From: Apostichopus japonicus
Lineage: Eukaryota > Echinodermata > Holothuroidea > Aspidochirotida > Stichopodidae
DNA: 64,000 nucleotides
Direction: 5' to 3'
Assembly: GCF_037975245.1 (NCBI RefSeq)
Contig: NC_092581.1
Span: forward strand, 3,606,001 to 3,670,000
The notes under the pieces were generated by a model, which was not told where the DNA came from, did not search any database, and saw only the letters and a program-made list of their open reading frames with translations. A program made the translations under genes and the position numbers. Positions 50,221 to 60,593 of this stretch are shown piece after piece. The stretch's first letter is position 1. Each line of letters begins with the position of its first letter.

Positions 50221-50587
50221 GAGCGGTGAGGTGGCAGAACGGGAGAGTACACGTCTGCAGTACCTGAGGTCCCTGGTTCAAACCTCGGTGTCGACACTGA
50301 CACCAATTTTCACCCCGCTCCTTTCTCGTGGTAGGAAAGTGGCTACACGTGGAAAGCGGTACTCACGTCCTTCGGAGGGGACGTTAAATTGCGGTCCCGG
50401 GAGCAGGACTACACACCCCTGCCTCGTTACTTCAGGGCACTATTCGAAAAAGAGAAGGCGAGTTTCGCCGGTGTCCTTCCACGCACAAAAACTTGGAACC
50501 TCAATAATTTCCGACTAAGGATTTCCTTAGTCTGCTGAAGCACCTTCGGGTGGAAGCGTAATACGAGGTGTATCATATCATATCATC
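50221..50587 (+). mobile_element. tRNA-derived SINE family C, tandem copy 1
   Basis: A tRNA-like head has A box GTGGCAGAACGGG and B box GGTTCAAACC. The body includes ggaggggacgttaaattgcg and acacccctgcctcgtta, and the tail is a (TATCA)n-type simple repeat. It is flanked by ttgaagctacca on both sides (50209-50220 and 50588-50599), which looks like a target-site duplication. Confidence 0.92.
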
Positions 50588-50599
50588 TTGAAGCTACCA

Positions 50600-50967
50600 A
50601 GGAGCGGTGAGGTGGCAGAACGGGAGAGTGCACGTCTGCAGTACCTGAGGTCCCTGGTTCAAACCTCGGTGTCGACACTGACACCAATTTTCACCCCGCT
50701 CCTTTCTCGTGGTAGGAAAGTGGCTACACGTGGAAGCGGTACTCACGTCCTTCGGAGGGGACGTTAAATTGCGGTCCCGGGAGCAGGATTATACACCCCT
50801 GCCTCGTTACTTCAGGGCACTATTCGAAAAGAGAAGGCGAAATTCGCCGGTGTCCTTCCACGCACAAAAAACTTGGAACCTCAATCAAGTTACCGACTAA
50901 GGATTTCCTTAGTTTGCTGAAGCACCTTCGGGTGGAAGCAGAACACGAGGTGTATCGTATCGTATCG
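50600..50967 (+). mobile_element. tRNA-derived SINE family C, tandem copy 2
   Basis: It is nearly identical to the copy at 50221, with a (GTATC)n-type tail. Its flanks are ttgaagctacca at 50588-50599 and again at 50968-50979, so three copies of the 12-mer punctuate two SINEs. Confidence 0.92.
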
Positions 50968-50978
50968 TTGAAGCTACC

Positions 50979-51024
50979 AGTTGTCTGAAGATCGCTATAA
51001 CGCGTGAAACTCCGAGTAACAACT
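50979..51024 (+). ncRNA. Hammerhead ribozyme-like motif, copy 3
   Basis: Stem I AGTTGT (50979-50984) pairs with ACAACT (51019-51024). The core CTGAAGA is at 50985-50991, a stem II hairpin spans 50992-51005, and GAAA is at 51006-51009. Stem III is ACTC/GAGT (51009-51012, 51014-51017), and A51018 stands at the cleavage position. It agrees with the 42509 copy except at the variable seventh core position and at the cleavage base. The weak point is the U-U pair closing stem II. Confidence 0.52.
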
Positions 51025-51065
51025 ACTAGTGTTCCACTAGTCTCATCTAGTATCAACATATATTA

Positions 51066-51117
51066 CGCTCTGTCCAATGGACATAGAGCACTCTGCGCCA
51101 AGATAGACGCCAACCTA
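51066..51117 (-). repeat. Inverted copy of the 42443-42500 segment
   Basis: cgctctgtccaatggacata through gatagacgccaacctac is the reverse complement of 42443-42500. Here it follows the hammerhead-like motif instead of preceding it. (TA)n follows at 51123-51155. Confidence 0.9.
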
Positions 51118-51121
51118 CTCT

Positions 51122-51161
<40 letters not shown>

Positions 51162-51800
51162 GATACGGTTGGTTTGAATGGTTCCTGGTCTGGAATGTTC
51201 AACCTATATCGTTCGGTAAAGTTTCACCGGCGTTCTTATTCAAAAGTTACATTGGGCGATTTTTACAGTCCAGATTTTGTGTCACGGAGCCAGTTGTTTT
51301 TTTTTATCAACAATCTTATACTCCTTTGGGTTTCAAAGTTCGGATTGGAGAACAAATAATTACACTTATGTGAGATTTTTCTATTTCATAGATCAAAGTA
51401 TTGAGATCGTCGATAAAATTACCAGAGTAACAAATTTATCAACCTTCTGAATCGCTTTATTTTTCGTTTTATTATACCTTAATATCATTCCTAATTGATG
51501 AGGCTTTTTAGTTTATTGTAATATTGATGGACAATCATTGACAAGTAATTGAAATCTTTTGAGCAGAAGATAATTTTCTTGAGGCTCTTCCCACACACAT
51601 AATTGTTTCCATCTTACGTGTAAGGTTAATGTGCGTTTCGTGTGTGACTCCGAGCGTTTTGTGTGTTGCAGTTTTACTCATCGAAAACACATTACTACAA
51701 TATCGAAAGCTGTCCAAAGACAATTACCCCATCTCTGTCTGATGGAGAGAAGCTTTCAGTCACTGGAGCATTAAACGCCCAAACTGGAAGAGAAAACAGA

Positions 51801-52642
51801 ATGGAGAATGCTACAACTGACAATACTATTACTACCTTTAACGTAGAAAGAAAATTTCAAGGATCATTATCGGTTGTCGTGGTGTTTGTATAACAATCCT
51901 TGTATTAATAATTGGTATTCACACAAACATGTTTTTATCGACGGCGATTTTCTCTCGATGAAAGCTTCGAAATCTGAGTAATTTTTATTATTGCTAACAT
52001 AGCAGTTTGTGGGCTAATTCATGATAGCGGTTATACCCTGGCAATCATCTATTCCTTCATAACTGGCACCTGGCCTTTCCCATTTTGGTTTTGTCGTTGT
52101 ACACTTATCTTCGCTGTAATAACGGTTGACGGCCTAATAAACAATATGGAACTATTGGCGATATATCGATATTTTGTTGTCGTTCGGAGGCAGAATAACT
52201 TTATCAGATCGAAGAAGGTTGTATTCACAATGGTCGCAATCGCCTGGCCTATTGCAGTCATAAACAGTTTGATCGTACTCTTGGGATTCTTACAAGTGAT
52301 CTTCATTCCTCAATATGGGCGATGCGTTAGCAAGATGTCCAACATCTATACATTGTCGGAGTTAGTTTCCAAAATGGTTTCACTCTTTACTGTGTCAAAG
52401 GTTATACTTCCGGTCTTGTTCGCTTACCCGAGGATCTTTTATGAGGTTCGTCAAACCTCTCTAGCAGTCACTAGCAGCATGCAGAACGAATGGAACCGAG
52501 AATGGACATCGATCACTATCAAGGCGGGAAGTTAAAATCACTGTAGTCTTCGTAGTAATTTTTTTTCTCTTCGTTAGTTGCTATGGACCTATTGTAATCG
52601 TTACAGACCTCTTCGAAGGCCCGGAAATGTTGGTTCCAGTAC
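51801..52642 (+). pseudogene. Degenerate paralogue of the 34.8 kb GPCR, truncated by a SINE
   Basis: The 5' part (from ATG 51801) has FQGSLSVVVVFV, matching the N-terminus/TM1 of the intact receptor, then meets a stop. The TM2 region is out of frame, with several stops between about 51890 and 52060. From about 52064 an open frame resumes with ITGTWPFPFWFCRC, VDGLINN, AIYRYFVVVRRQN and IFYEVRQTSL. After another frame break near 52535 it gives REVKITVVF and SCYGPIVIV (TM6). The homology stops at 52642, exactly where a minus-strand tRNA-derived SINE begins, and TM7 is absent. Multiple frame breaks plus the truncation make a functional product unlikely. It shares the YRY and CYGP oddities with the intact gene, so those predate the duplication. 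Confidence 0.85.
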
Positions 52643-52732
52643 AGTGAAAGAACTTTCAGCCTCCACCTGGGTTCGAGCCTGGGCCTCGCGCTTTATATGC
52701 GAACACCCTAAACACTAGGCTATGGACGCTGA
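52643..52732 (-). mobile_element. tRNA-derived SINE, family A (copy 3)
   Basis: On the minus strand it reads cagcgtccatagcctagtgt, then the B-box region ggctcgaaccc and gtggaggctgaaagttcttt. It begins exactly where GPCR pseudogene homology ends. Confidence 0.88.
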
Positions 52733-52828
52733 TTATGATATATACGTACAAACTCTTTACGCCACATGCGGGCATCTCCCTGCCCTATCTGAGCGCCAGC
52801 CACGCCGACGTTTCCCCGTGCGCCTTCA

Positions 52829-53022
52829 TTAACGCCGGTGCCTTCCAATCATAAGGTCCCCGGAGTCACTCCAAGATTAATGTATGTCGTCCAGTTACAG
52901 AGTTGTTGACAATTCATAATCATGGACGTTAAATATGAATGTAAGAGACTGACTTCGGTCAGCTTGCGGCTTTGAAAAGCCAATGAGGCTTCTACGCGAG
53001 TTTCTGCTTGCAGGAGGATCTA
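52829..53022 (+). mobile_element. tRNA-derived SINE, family B (copy 3)
   Basis: In the plus orientation it begins in the head (acgccggtgccttccaatca, A box missing) and runs through the common body to gcttgcaggaggatct, then a (CATA)n tail at 53027-53056. Confidence 0.9.
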
Positions 53023-53056
53023 AATTACATACATACATACATACATACAAACATAC

Positions 53057-55512
53057 ATTTCCAATGACCCTTTCAGCCAAGTATAGTTTGCCCCTTTTTC
53101 TTTCAATGATTAAAGAGTTATTAAAACATCACCAGAAATTGCACCCACTTTGGTACTTCCTATGATTGTTTTGTATATACAAAAGGTTCACTTTGATTCA
53201 GGTCGTGACGAAGGGGTAAGAGAGTGGGGGTGGGGGGGTGGTGGTGAATCACTTCTCGCCCTCATGTTTACAGTTGTACGTTTGTTTACTATATTCGATC
53301 CAGTCATTCATTCATTGAAATTCTCATCTTTCAATCATCGCGATTGATCAAACAGTAAAATAACCATAAAAGACACTTTTTTTTTCTTATTTTGATGTAA
53401 ATTCGTTTTTTTTTAATTTATTAAAATGAATGTACGACATTTGAACGAAATTTCTTTTTTTTTACTAAATTAATAGTTATGCAGATCAGTATGAAATTTT
53501 ATCTTGTTATTTACATGAAAAACGTAAGATAAATAGCAATATGTTATAAGAAGGACTATTAATTATTATAACAAAATCGACAAAAAGGCAAACGCACTAC
53601 ACAAAATGACCTTATAGGATATGCAAATACAATCTGATACATTATTATCGTATGTCTTGGTGACTATTTAAATGAGATATGAATATTTATCATTTACTAT
53701 AAAGCTAGCAGACAGTTAGGATATCCTAATACCACTCTATACTGTCCCATCATATGACGCTTCAAAGCACTCCTACTGACAGTATGAACAGTTCCTAACC
53801 TTTATACGATTCTAATGCTAATACCACTCTATACTGTCCTCTCATATCATGCTTCAAACCACTTACACTGCTAGTATGAACAGTCGCTTACCTTTATCTC
53901 ATAGAAACTACGATATTCATACTGTCAGTATGACCCCATTGGCGAGGATAACAAAAGTACGGTACTGAGAAATTGTTACAAACTGGTTAAAAATAAGTCA
54001 TTTGAGGCCACAAAAGTAGACTGTTTACCCACTGAATTTTGGTTGTATCTGAGGAACTGACCAAATGGTCTGTGTATTAAACTCAACAGTCCAGTCAATT
54101 GATTGACCTCACCTGTTTAGAAAAGGTAATTTCTTCAACATCGCAAGTGTTATAGAAATATAGCCTGCACTGATACCAGTGCCTTTTAACGGTCTGCGAC
54201 AGATCAAAATTACTTTTGTGGCTGAAACCATCCTTAAAGAGTGTGAAGACTTGAGCACAAAGAAACGTCTCATGCCGGTAATCTGACCTAGTTTCGAATG
54301 AGGTGTAACCAAAGTGTTAGACACCACCATCGATCCCAGAAAATACACACACAGCTGGCTACCGTCGGTAAGTAGACACTAGTGTACAGTCAATACATAC
54401 AGCTACGGTCAATACCCACAACACAGTGTACATAGCAGCGTGGACATCTCAGGTCTAGATAAAGGTATCACGTTTCATTACTGTCTGCATTTTGTAGCGA
54501 CAAGAAGAAAACGTCATTTGCAAGCAGCGGAAAGTTAACTTTTTCAGAGCGCAGCATGCGGCGAGTCTTCAATGTCTTTAAAAAATCATTATTCACTAAA
54601 ACATGACAAGAATCGGGAGAGAGTCTGTCTACCTTGTAATAACACCGAAAAGATAATAAATAGTTTCCTATCTCTCTAACATACAATTTCAGCTTGCACA
54701 TTTTTGAGTTGGAATCCTGATAGGACGTGTGTTAAAAACACAATATCAAGCTAAACGGGGCAAAGAATTTGGACTACACTGTTTCTCTGTTAGACTTTGT
54801 CACCAAATTCTAAACAGAAAGTGTCATAAAGTCTATATAACAAGCTACAATTTGTACATCATTTTATTTCGGTGTAGCCTTTCCTTTTTCCTCAAAAGCC
54901 TTCCCACAAGGAGGGCGTGCAACAATATCATGAGCAACGAAGACACTGGAAATCCCCAAGTTGGATGCATGTAACTTTGGCATCATAGAAGACTAGCATT
55001 TTCTACAATGCAGCAATAAAATCAAATTGAAGAGGCAAAGAATAAACGCAGTCACTTATTACAACCACATATTCAACAAATTCACTGTTACTCATATTTA
55101 AATGACGTGTCTAAAAATCTCGAAAGATCCATCTTAACGAGTTGTAACGAGACATGATCCCAGTACCTTGTTTCAAAGTTGTAGGACTCAAGAGCATTTT
55201 TCAAGCACTCGAATGTGTTGGACTTGGACTACAACACTGCCTTGCTCTATTCTGTGAAAAGGCTTTTCAAAGGCCATCATTTTTTGAAGAGTTTCTTTAT
55301 CCCATACTGGAAGTACAGAGTTTCATCTCACTGACCCCCAAAAAACTTGATTCATCTTTTGAAATAAAAATGACTTGTTACAACTCTGCATATTACTAAA
55401 AGTGACTTTCAAAGGTTGTATATCCATGAATAGTATTCAAGAATAGTGTAGAATCCATAAGAAAGTAAATAAAAAAAGAAGATGAAAGGGGGGGGGGAGA
55501 AGAAGCCTCAGT
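53057..55512. other. Intergenic DNA downstream of VTA1
   Basis: No gene recognised. It contains a diverged duplication of about 100 bp at 53727-53905 (shared taataccactctatactgtc and agtatgaacagt) and a GA-rich stretch near 55485. The 3' UTR of VTA1 lies at its right end. Confidence 0.6.
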
Positions 55513-55658
55513 TTATACTCTCCCAGTTTTCAGGAGATGCAGAGCATTCTCTAAATTTGTGACTGCCGCAGGAATATCTTCGTACTGCAGGGCACTTATT
55601 GCAAATTTACAAAACTTTGTTGCCTGAGAAAAATCCTCGGGTGAAAACTGAATCGAAT
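55513..55658 (-). CDS. VTA1: VTA1 exon 7, VSL domain and stop
   Basis: The acceptor is tttctccag|attcg and the stop TAA is 55515-55513. It encodes SIQFSPEDFSQATKFCKFA, SALQYEDIPAAV and LLKTGRV, the C-terminal VPS4-binding domain. The 3' UTR would run into the G-rich stretch near 55490. Confidence 0.96.
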
Positions 55659-58600
55659 CTGGAGAAATGAAAATAAAAATAAACAGCAGATCGTGTCAGG
55701 AGTGAAATTTTTCTTTTAAAAGGATTTTTTGCATCAAAATGATAGTAGTTTTGGGGAGAAGGAAAGCATTTATGGACGGGTGGGTGCTCAAGAATTTGAT
55801 AAAAGTTGTCATGATAGAAAACAGATGATTTTAAAACTGGTGAATCTTGGTACCAAATTACAACAGATTCTGGAAAAGGGACAAAAAGGAATAGTAATAA
55901 CAGGCTTTGGAAAGGCTCCTTGGGAGATATTACAAAATACAAAATTTGTAACTTTCTACAAATTTTTGTAAAATTTACAATTTTGTAAATCAAGAAATAA
56001 TGTGCTAGAGCATGATTAGAACCAGTAGGATATTACAGCCTATATTAACAATTTCTTTTTTTATTAGAACATAAGCATCGTGCTAGTATATTTTTTTCAA
56101 ATTGGGCACACTTTTTTCACTTACTGGTTCGCTGTGGTTGCATCGTCCCGGCTGGCTGTTGCTCTGGAGTTGACGGTGGAGCAAACGCTCCTGGTTGCGT
56201 GCGACTGGAGAAGTTGCCAGGATTTGGCGGCTGAACGGGGCGTTGTGGTGCAGGCATGTCGGTCGGTTGATCGGGCGGGTATGGAGTCTGGGGTGGGTAC
56301 ATCCCAGTGGGAGGTTGGCCTGGTGGGTTCATCCCAGTGGGAGGAGGTTGGCCTGGTGGGTACAATCCTGGATGTGATGGGACTCCACTACTTCCAGCTG
56401 CTGCTTCAGCTCCCCCTGGTGGAAGTTCTAGGAGGTATTGAAAAGGTTAAAGAAAGATAATTGAAATGCAATTTCTATTTAACAGGTTTTTTTTTCATGA
56501 ATGCTAGGGACTAAAAGTAACTAATGATTCATTGGCTGGAGGTCTAGCACAGGTAATTTCTGGTCAGATACCCAAGTGAATGGGAAATTTTGGTGGTGAT
56601 TTGCTCCGCCATGATTTTGCAAAAAAGAATGGCCTTCACTTCTGTCGATACTTGAGAAAGTGACCAGATGCTGGGACCCACTAATATTTGAGAGACGTGG
56701 ACATTTTTAAATGGTGAGATTCTGTCAGCAAGGAATTGAAGTCGTATAACACGTCTGCCAATAAACGTAAAACAAAAGGGGTCATTTTGCTACTGTCTTA
56801 CCTTCATCATCATCACCCCCTGGTGGTCCTCGTTTGGGGGTTTCACCGTTTTTCAGACATTGCGCAATGTTAGCGGCTTTGTACTTTGCATACTTCTTTT
56901 GAGCCTGAAGCTGTCGATGAAAGGGGCCATAAAATTAACATACATAAAATATTAGAGAAAATGAAGAAAATATCTATACACATGAAAGATGCAAACTATG
57001 CAATTTTCCAAATATTTTGCATCTTCCTTCAATTAGTCAAAGTTGGCTAACAGGGACAAAAATGATAGGGTGCCTTCTTTTCAAGGCCTCCCCTGCCCCC
57101 CCCCCCCCCCTCAGCATTTGAGTCCCAGCATTGTTGTATACCCACCAGTGAAATCATGTTCATATCTGGTTGTAAAAGATTTAAAAGTTGTTCAACATTA
57201 AAAGCTTATCAATAAAAGGATTGCAGTGCTGTCTTTCACTCCAAACCTACGACGGAATAACTAGATTTGCGAGGCTAGTTAACGTCAGTTAGCAATTTTC
57301 CTTGAAGTTCGGGCCAATCAGAGAGGGATCACTGCATACTGTGTCAGCATCTATAGCCTACAACACTTCTGAGATTAACTCAAGCATGAGATTATGCCTT
57401 TTGTGAAAGTCAAAGAACTGAGCAAAGTAAACACACACACAAACACTTGAAGAATCACACACCAAACCCCCCTCCCTAGATTTGGGGACGGCCCCGTTTA
57501 CCAATGATGATGATGATGAACAGATGAAGGTTATTAAGCAGTAGGCCAGGTTCTTATCGAGTTTCACAAATCAGTCCAACAAGCATTTAGAACAATATGG
57601 GTAGGTAGAAAAAAGGGAAAAAAAGTCTTTTTTGTCTACCGACAGTAATACTGCCAAAGGGAAGAAAATAATTCTGTATGTTCAGTCCAAATACTGCGCC
57701 CACCAAACAGGCTGTTTTAGTAATACCTCTTCTGACAATTCTCCAAAGGTTTGTAAGACATCCAGTAACAGACCGGCTTTGTAAAATGTTTTCGTCAAAT
57801 TTCTGATGCAGATTTGAGAGAGGAAAAAAAGCAAAGATAGTCTGGATAAAAGATGGAAATTGCTATGGAAAATACAACAATGTAGGGCAATTATTAAATG
57901 TACTCACAATCTTCATGTACAGATCGAAGACAGGGTTTGCGGTTCTACAAACCCAAATCATTTTTCAACCTGAAAAAAACTTCAAAAGTAGTTATTAGTA
58001 AAACTTTGCAATTTGACCAAGATATAGTCCTCATTTGTAAATTGTCATTTGTCTAAATATGTATTAGAAAAATCCTTTGATGTTTAAAATTTGTATTACT
58101 TCTTTTGTGCCAAACACTAAGAAATATAAAACATAATAAACCAACCAACCAACCAACTTGTGAATTTTCAAGACAGTCAAAATAACCCCACTCCAGCAGG
58201 ATAATATCATTTTTAAGAACACAGTTGAACCAAGGTTCTCCTCTTGCCACATCATACATGGTTCAGCTGAATAAATTATTAAACATCACCAAATATTTCA
58301 TGGATATGACTCACTGGTTGAATCGACCTGCCCTGTCTTCGTTGTCTGCATATGAAAACATTTTGATAGCATAATTCTCTACATGGGAATTACATATCAT
58401 CTCATTCTGGAAGTCCTCATTGTCAGCTAACTCTTGCTTCCTCTGTGAAAACCAGAAATAAAGATCTTATCAATATTTAACAGAAATATAGATATTATTG
58501 ATCTAGATATTAGACATCTAATATTTGCAGATTCCCTCTTTGAAGTAATGTGTTTTTTTCTTCTTCTGTGATTTGTAGAAGTTTTCCAAGATTTTTCTAT

Positions 58601-59920
58601 GTTGCCATGTTATGAAGATTGAACTTGAACTCAGTAGTAGAAAATGATATTATTTTTGTACTTATTATGAGAAATCCTCATGATTAATGTTTTGAGATTT
58701 CCCAGATTTGATATATTGTTTACAAGGGTTGTTTACAATAGACACTGGTGAAGGGGGGGGGGAGGGAGGGAGAGGAAGGGGTATGCAGGGTTATATACCC
58801 CAGTTCTAAATGACAAATGAGTGAAATCAATGCAAAATTATTTGCAACTGCATGATGTACGCACCTTTTCCAATACGCCCATTAAAGTAAAAAGGAAGGT
58901 CTTGTCTTCTGGGGATCTTTTATCTAATCTCATGGCTGTCTCCATGGCATACCTCATACCTGCAGGAGAAATGAAGGTATTGTTGTACAGTAAGAATCAC
59001 ACAGAGTAAGACTAGAAGTAGAACATCAACTTTGTACAAAGAACATATTGACAATAGTCGTCAAATTTTTCTATCACCATTTAACAAACTGAACTTTTAA
59101 TAACAATGAAAACAGATCCTGTGGAATGCTTGCAGTAATTTTAAAAGCATTTCATAATTACAGGTAGCCAAAGCATTTCATTGAGTGAGAAATAGAAAGA
59201 ATCAGCTTTACTCTCCTCGGCATCTAAGACCAAGTCATAATTTTATTCTTGACCTGTTTGGCATTTAAGTGTTCAATGTATCTCTTTCTTTGTGTCCAAA
59301 TATTTGGGAAATATTTTGATTTGGCCAATCTACGGGGTTTCAGACAATTCTTAACGTATGTTTGACATACATGTTACAGAATTTAGCATTAACAAACTTC
59401 TCTTGAGTTGCATTACTAAAATGAGTGTACATAAGGCTATATCTGAACCAGGAGAACCATGGATTCGTAACAACAAATATACCATGTTTAAATACAACAA
59501 ACACCTACATAATTTGTAGGACCGTGCAATGCCTACGTCAAGCAGATCAAAGGTTAGGATAAACTGATAATTTGTTATTTTCATATTTTGATTACGAGCT
59601 TCAGTCTTGTTACTGTTATAAGTCACAGTTTGCCGACTCTGACGAAATGTGCTTTGCTATCATTGACCTTGAGTTTGACAATGGCTATAAGTTAAGCATG
59701 TAGCATAGGGTAGGCCTGTCAATTGTAATCCTATTTTTACTTCAATAGATTGTCTCACTCAGTCTTATGCTAAGTTTAGGTTACTTTGACAGATACAAAC
59801 ATGTTGATGCTTACAAAAATATGATATAATCTTATCCCTGTTATCATGTTGCTTGGCAAGTAGCATGTAAGGACGAATCGGCTTCAGTGTATCCGGGACG
59901 GGAATGTCCGCCGATGCCAT
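55513..59920 (-). CDS. VTA1: VTA1/LIP5, VPS4 cofactor of the ESCRT-III pathway, complete in seven exons
   Basis: VTA1 (LIP5) stimulates the VPS4 ATPase that disassembles ESCRT-III on endosomes, at the midbody and elsewhere. Exons on the minus strand are 59920-59815, 58959-58865, 58442-58315, 57802-57727, 56910-56802, 56427-56125 and 55658-55513. Their lengths sum to 963 nt, giving 320 aa (human 307 aa), and every junction is GT-AG with matching phase. The protein has an N-terminal tandem MIT region (KPIRPYMLLAKQHDNRDKI, SYFCMRYAMETAMRLD, ADNEDRAGRFNQNLTKTFY, DVLQTFGEL, CLKNGETP), a long Pro/Gly/Gln-rich linker with PPGQPPTGM repeats, and the C-terminal VSL domain (FSPEDFSQATKFCKFA, ALQYEDIPAAVTNLENALHL) that dimerises and binds VPS4. 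ATG 59920 is chosen because the family N-terminus starts there; an in-frame ATG 48 bp upstream would add 16 unlike residues. Confidence 0.96.
56125..56427 (-). CDS. VTA1: VTA1 exon 6, Pro/Gly-rich linker
   Basis: The acceptor is acctcctag|aactt and the donor is cgaacca|gtaagt. It is 101 codons of low-complexity linker with repeats of PPGQPPTGM and PPxQPT. The repeat units are also near-identical in DNA (around 56310-56370), so unit number may vary between individuals. Confidence 0.93.
56645..56740 (+). mobile_element. Old SINE family C fragment in a VTA1 intron
   Basis: tacttgagaaagtgaccaga, tgctgggaccca and a diverged gacgtggacatttttaaatgg parallel the body of the SINE at 30360-30800 (attttagaaagtggtcagat, tgctggggca, gacgttaaatgg). 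No tRNA head is present. Confidence 0.5.
56802..56910 (-). CDS. VTA1: VTA1 exon 5
   Basis: The acceptor is atcgacag|cttcag and the donor is gatgaag|gtaaga. It encodes LQAQKKYAKYKAANIAQ then CLKNGETPKRGPPGGDDDE. CLKNGETP is strictly conserved in the family. It ends one base into a codon. Confidence 0.96.
57727..57802 (-). CDS. VTA1: VTA1 exon 4
   Basis: The acceptor is gcatcag|aaattt and the donor is gaagag|gtatta. It encodes (Q)NLTKTFYKAGLLLDVLQTF then GELSEE, the second MIT-like helical segment. It ends in phase 0. Confidence 0.95.
58315..58442 (-). CDS. VTA1: VTA1 exon 3
   Basis: The acceptor is ttcacag|agg and the donor is caacca|gtgagt. It encodes RKQELADNEDFQNEM to NYAIKMFSYADNEDRAGRFN and two bases of the next codon. 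YADNEDRAGRF is the signature block of VTA1/LIP5. Confidence 0.96.
58865..58959 (-). CDS. VTA1: VTA1 exon 2
   Basis: The acceptor is tcctgcag|gtatg and the donor is gaaaag|gtgcgt. The two first bases complete the Cys of SYFC, then MRYAMETAMRLDKRSPEDK to GVLEK. It ends in phase 0. Confidence 0.94.
59815..59920 (-). CDS. VTA1: VTA1 exon 1
   Basis: The start codon is 59920-59918. The exon encodes MASADIPVPDTLKPIRPY through DKIISYF plus the first base of a Cys codon. The donor is tatttttt|gtaagc. Confidence 0.93.
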
Positions 59921-60593
59921 CTTATTGATACCGCTTCTTTCAAGTTCTCTGCAGTACAGTAGTTTCACTTCTTACTGTTACTGTGTTAGGTTTGATTTAG
60001 CCTATGACGAGCCGACAGTAACTACGTTAGGACTCGGAGAACAGTTAAAAGTTCCTCGAAGCCTATTCAGGAACCTCCAAGTAATTAGGTTGGGATAAGC
60101 ATCAACTGAAGATTCATGCCGTAGTGAGTCTAAGGCAAGGCTAACTGGTGAGGTCAGAATTAGTAATAAATAGTATATAAACTAAGTTTGGCTTAGCAAT
60201 CAGGATGAAGTCAACATTTTGATCATGTCTAATATTAAAATTAACTACTTAGGGTGACTATTATTCCTAACCAAAATATGCTTACAACTGTCTAGCTAGC
60301 TGGCCAGCTTGACCAGAATTTGCAAGACATTAGCTAAATGACAACGTTATAACTACGAAAAGTATGCCATGTAACTAGCAGATAACTTACTCAATATTGG
60401 TCAATCCAGAAGACTATGCTGGAATAAAGTCACATGATTAGTCATATGCTTTTGTGTCGCGGACCTGAATAGTTTGACCTCTGACCTGACAAAATGCGAT
60501 CATAATAAAGTTGAGAGTGAGAAAAAGTGTGTTAGCAAAGGGGAAACTACGAAGCCTAACAGTGGCAATGCCAAAATCAGATTAAAATATAAT
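59921..60593. promoter_or_regulatory. Putative bidirectional promoter between VTA1 (-) and the MRH gene (+)
   Basis: 673 bp separate the two divergent start codons. The interval has no simple repeat or transposon that I can see, unlike most non-coding DNA in this window. Compact head-to-head spacing of this kind often marks a shared promoter. No TATA element or named factor site is claimed. Confidence 0.5.

Larger units (their letters stand above)
49679..51062. repeat. Palindromic element with about 200-bp near-identical arms, right arm split by two SINEs
   Basis: The left arm, 49679-49881, is the reverse complement of 50099-50220 plus 50979-51062, with two mismatches noticed. The interruption at 50221-50978 is two SINEs. 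The loop, 49882-50098, continues as an imperfect inverted repeat for some 30 bp (ttcggtg and caccgaa parts). Each arm carries one hammerhead-like motif at its outer end. No transposase or polymerase is encoded. Open frames here are read-throughs of the inverted repeat. Confidence 0.9.

Noticed and set aside
57912-57950. Exon-like piece in a VTA1 intron (NPVFDLYMKI with acceptor-like tag and gtgagt)
   Set aside because: Exon 3 joins exon 4 in perfect frame without it, the family has no such segment, and inclusion would add a stop.
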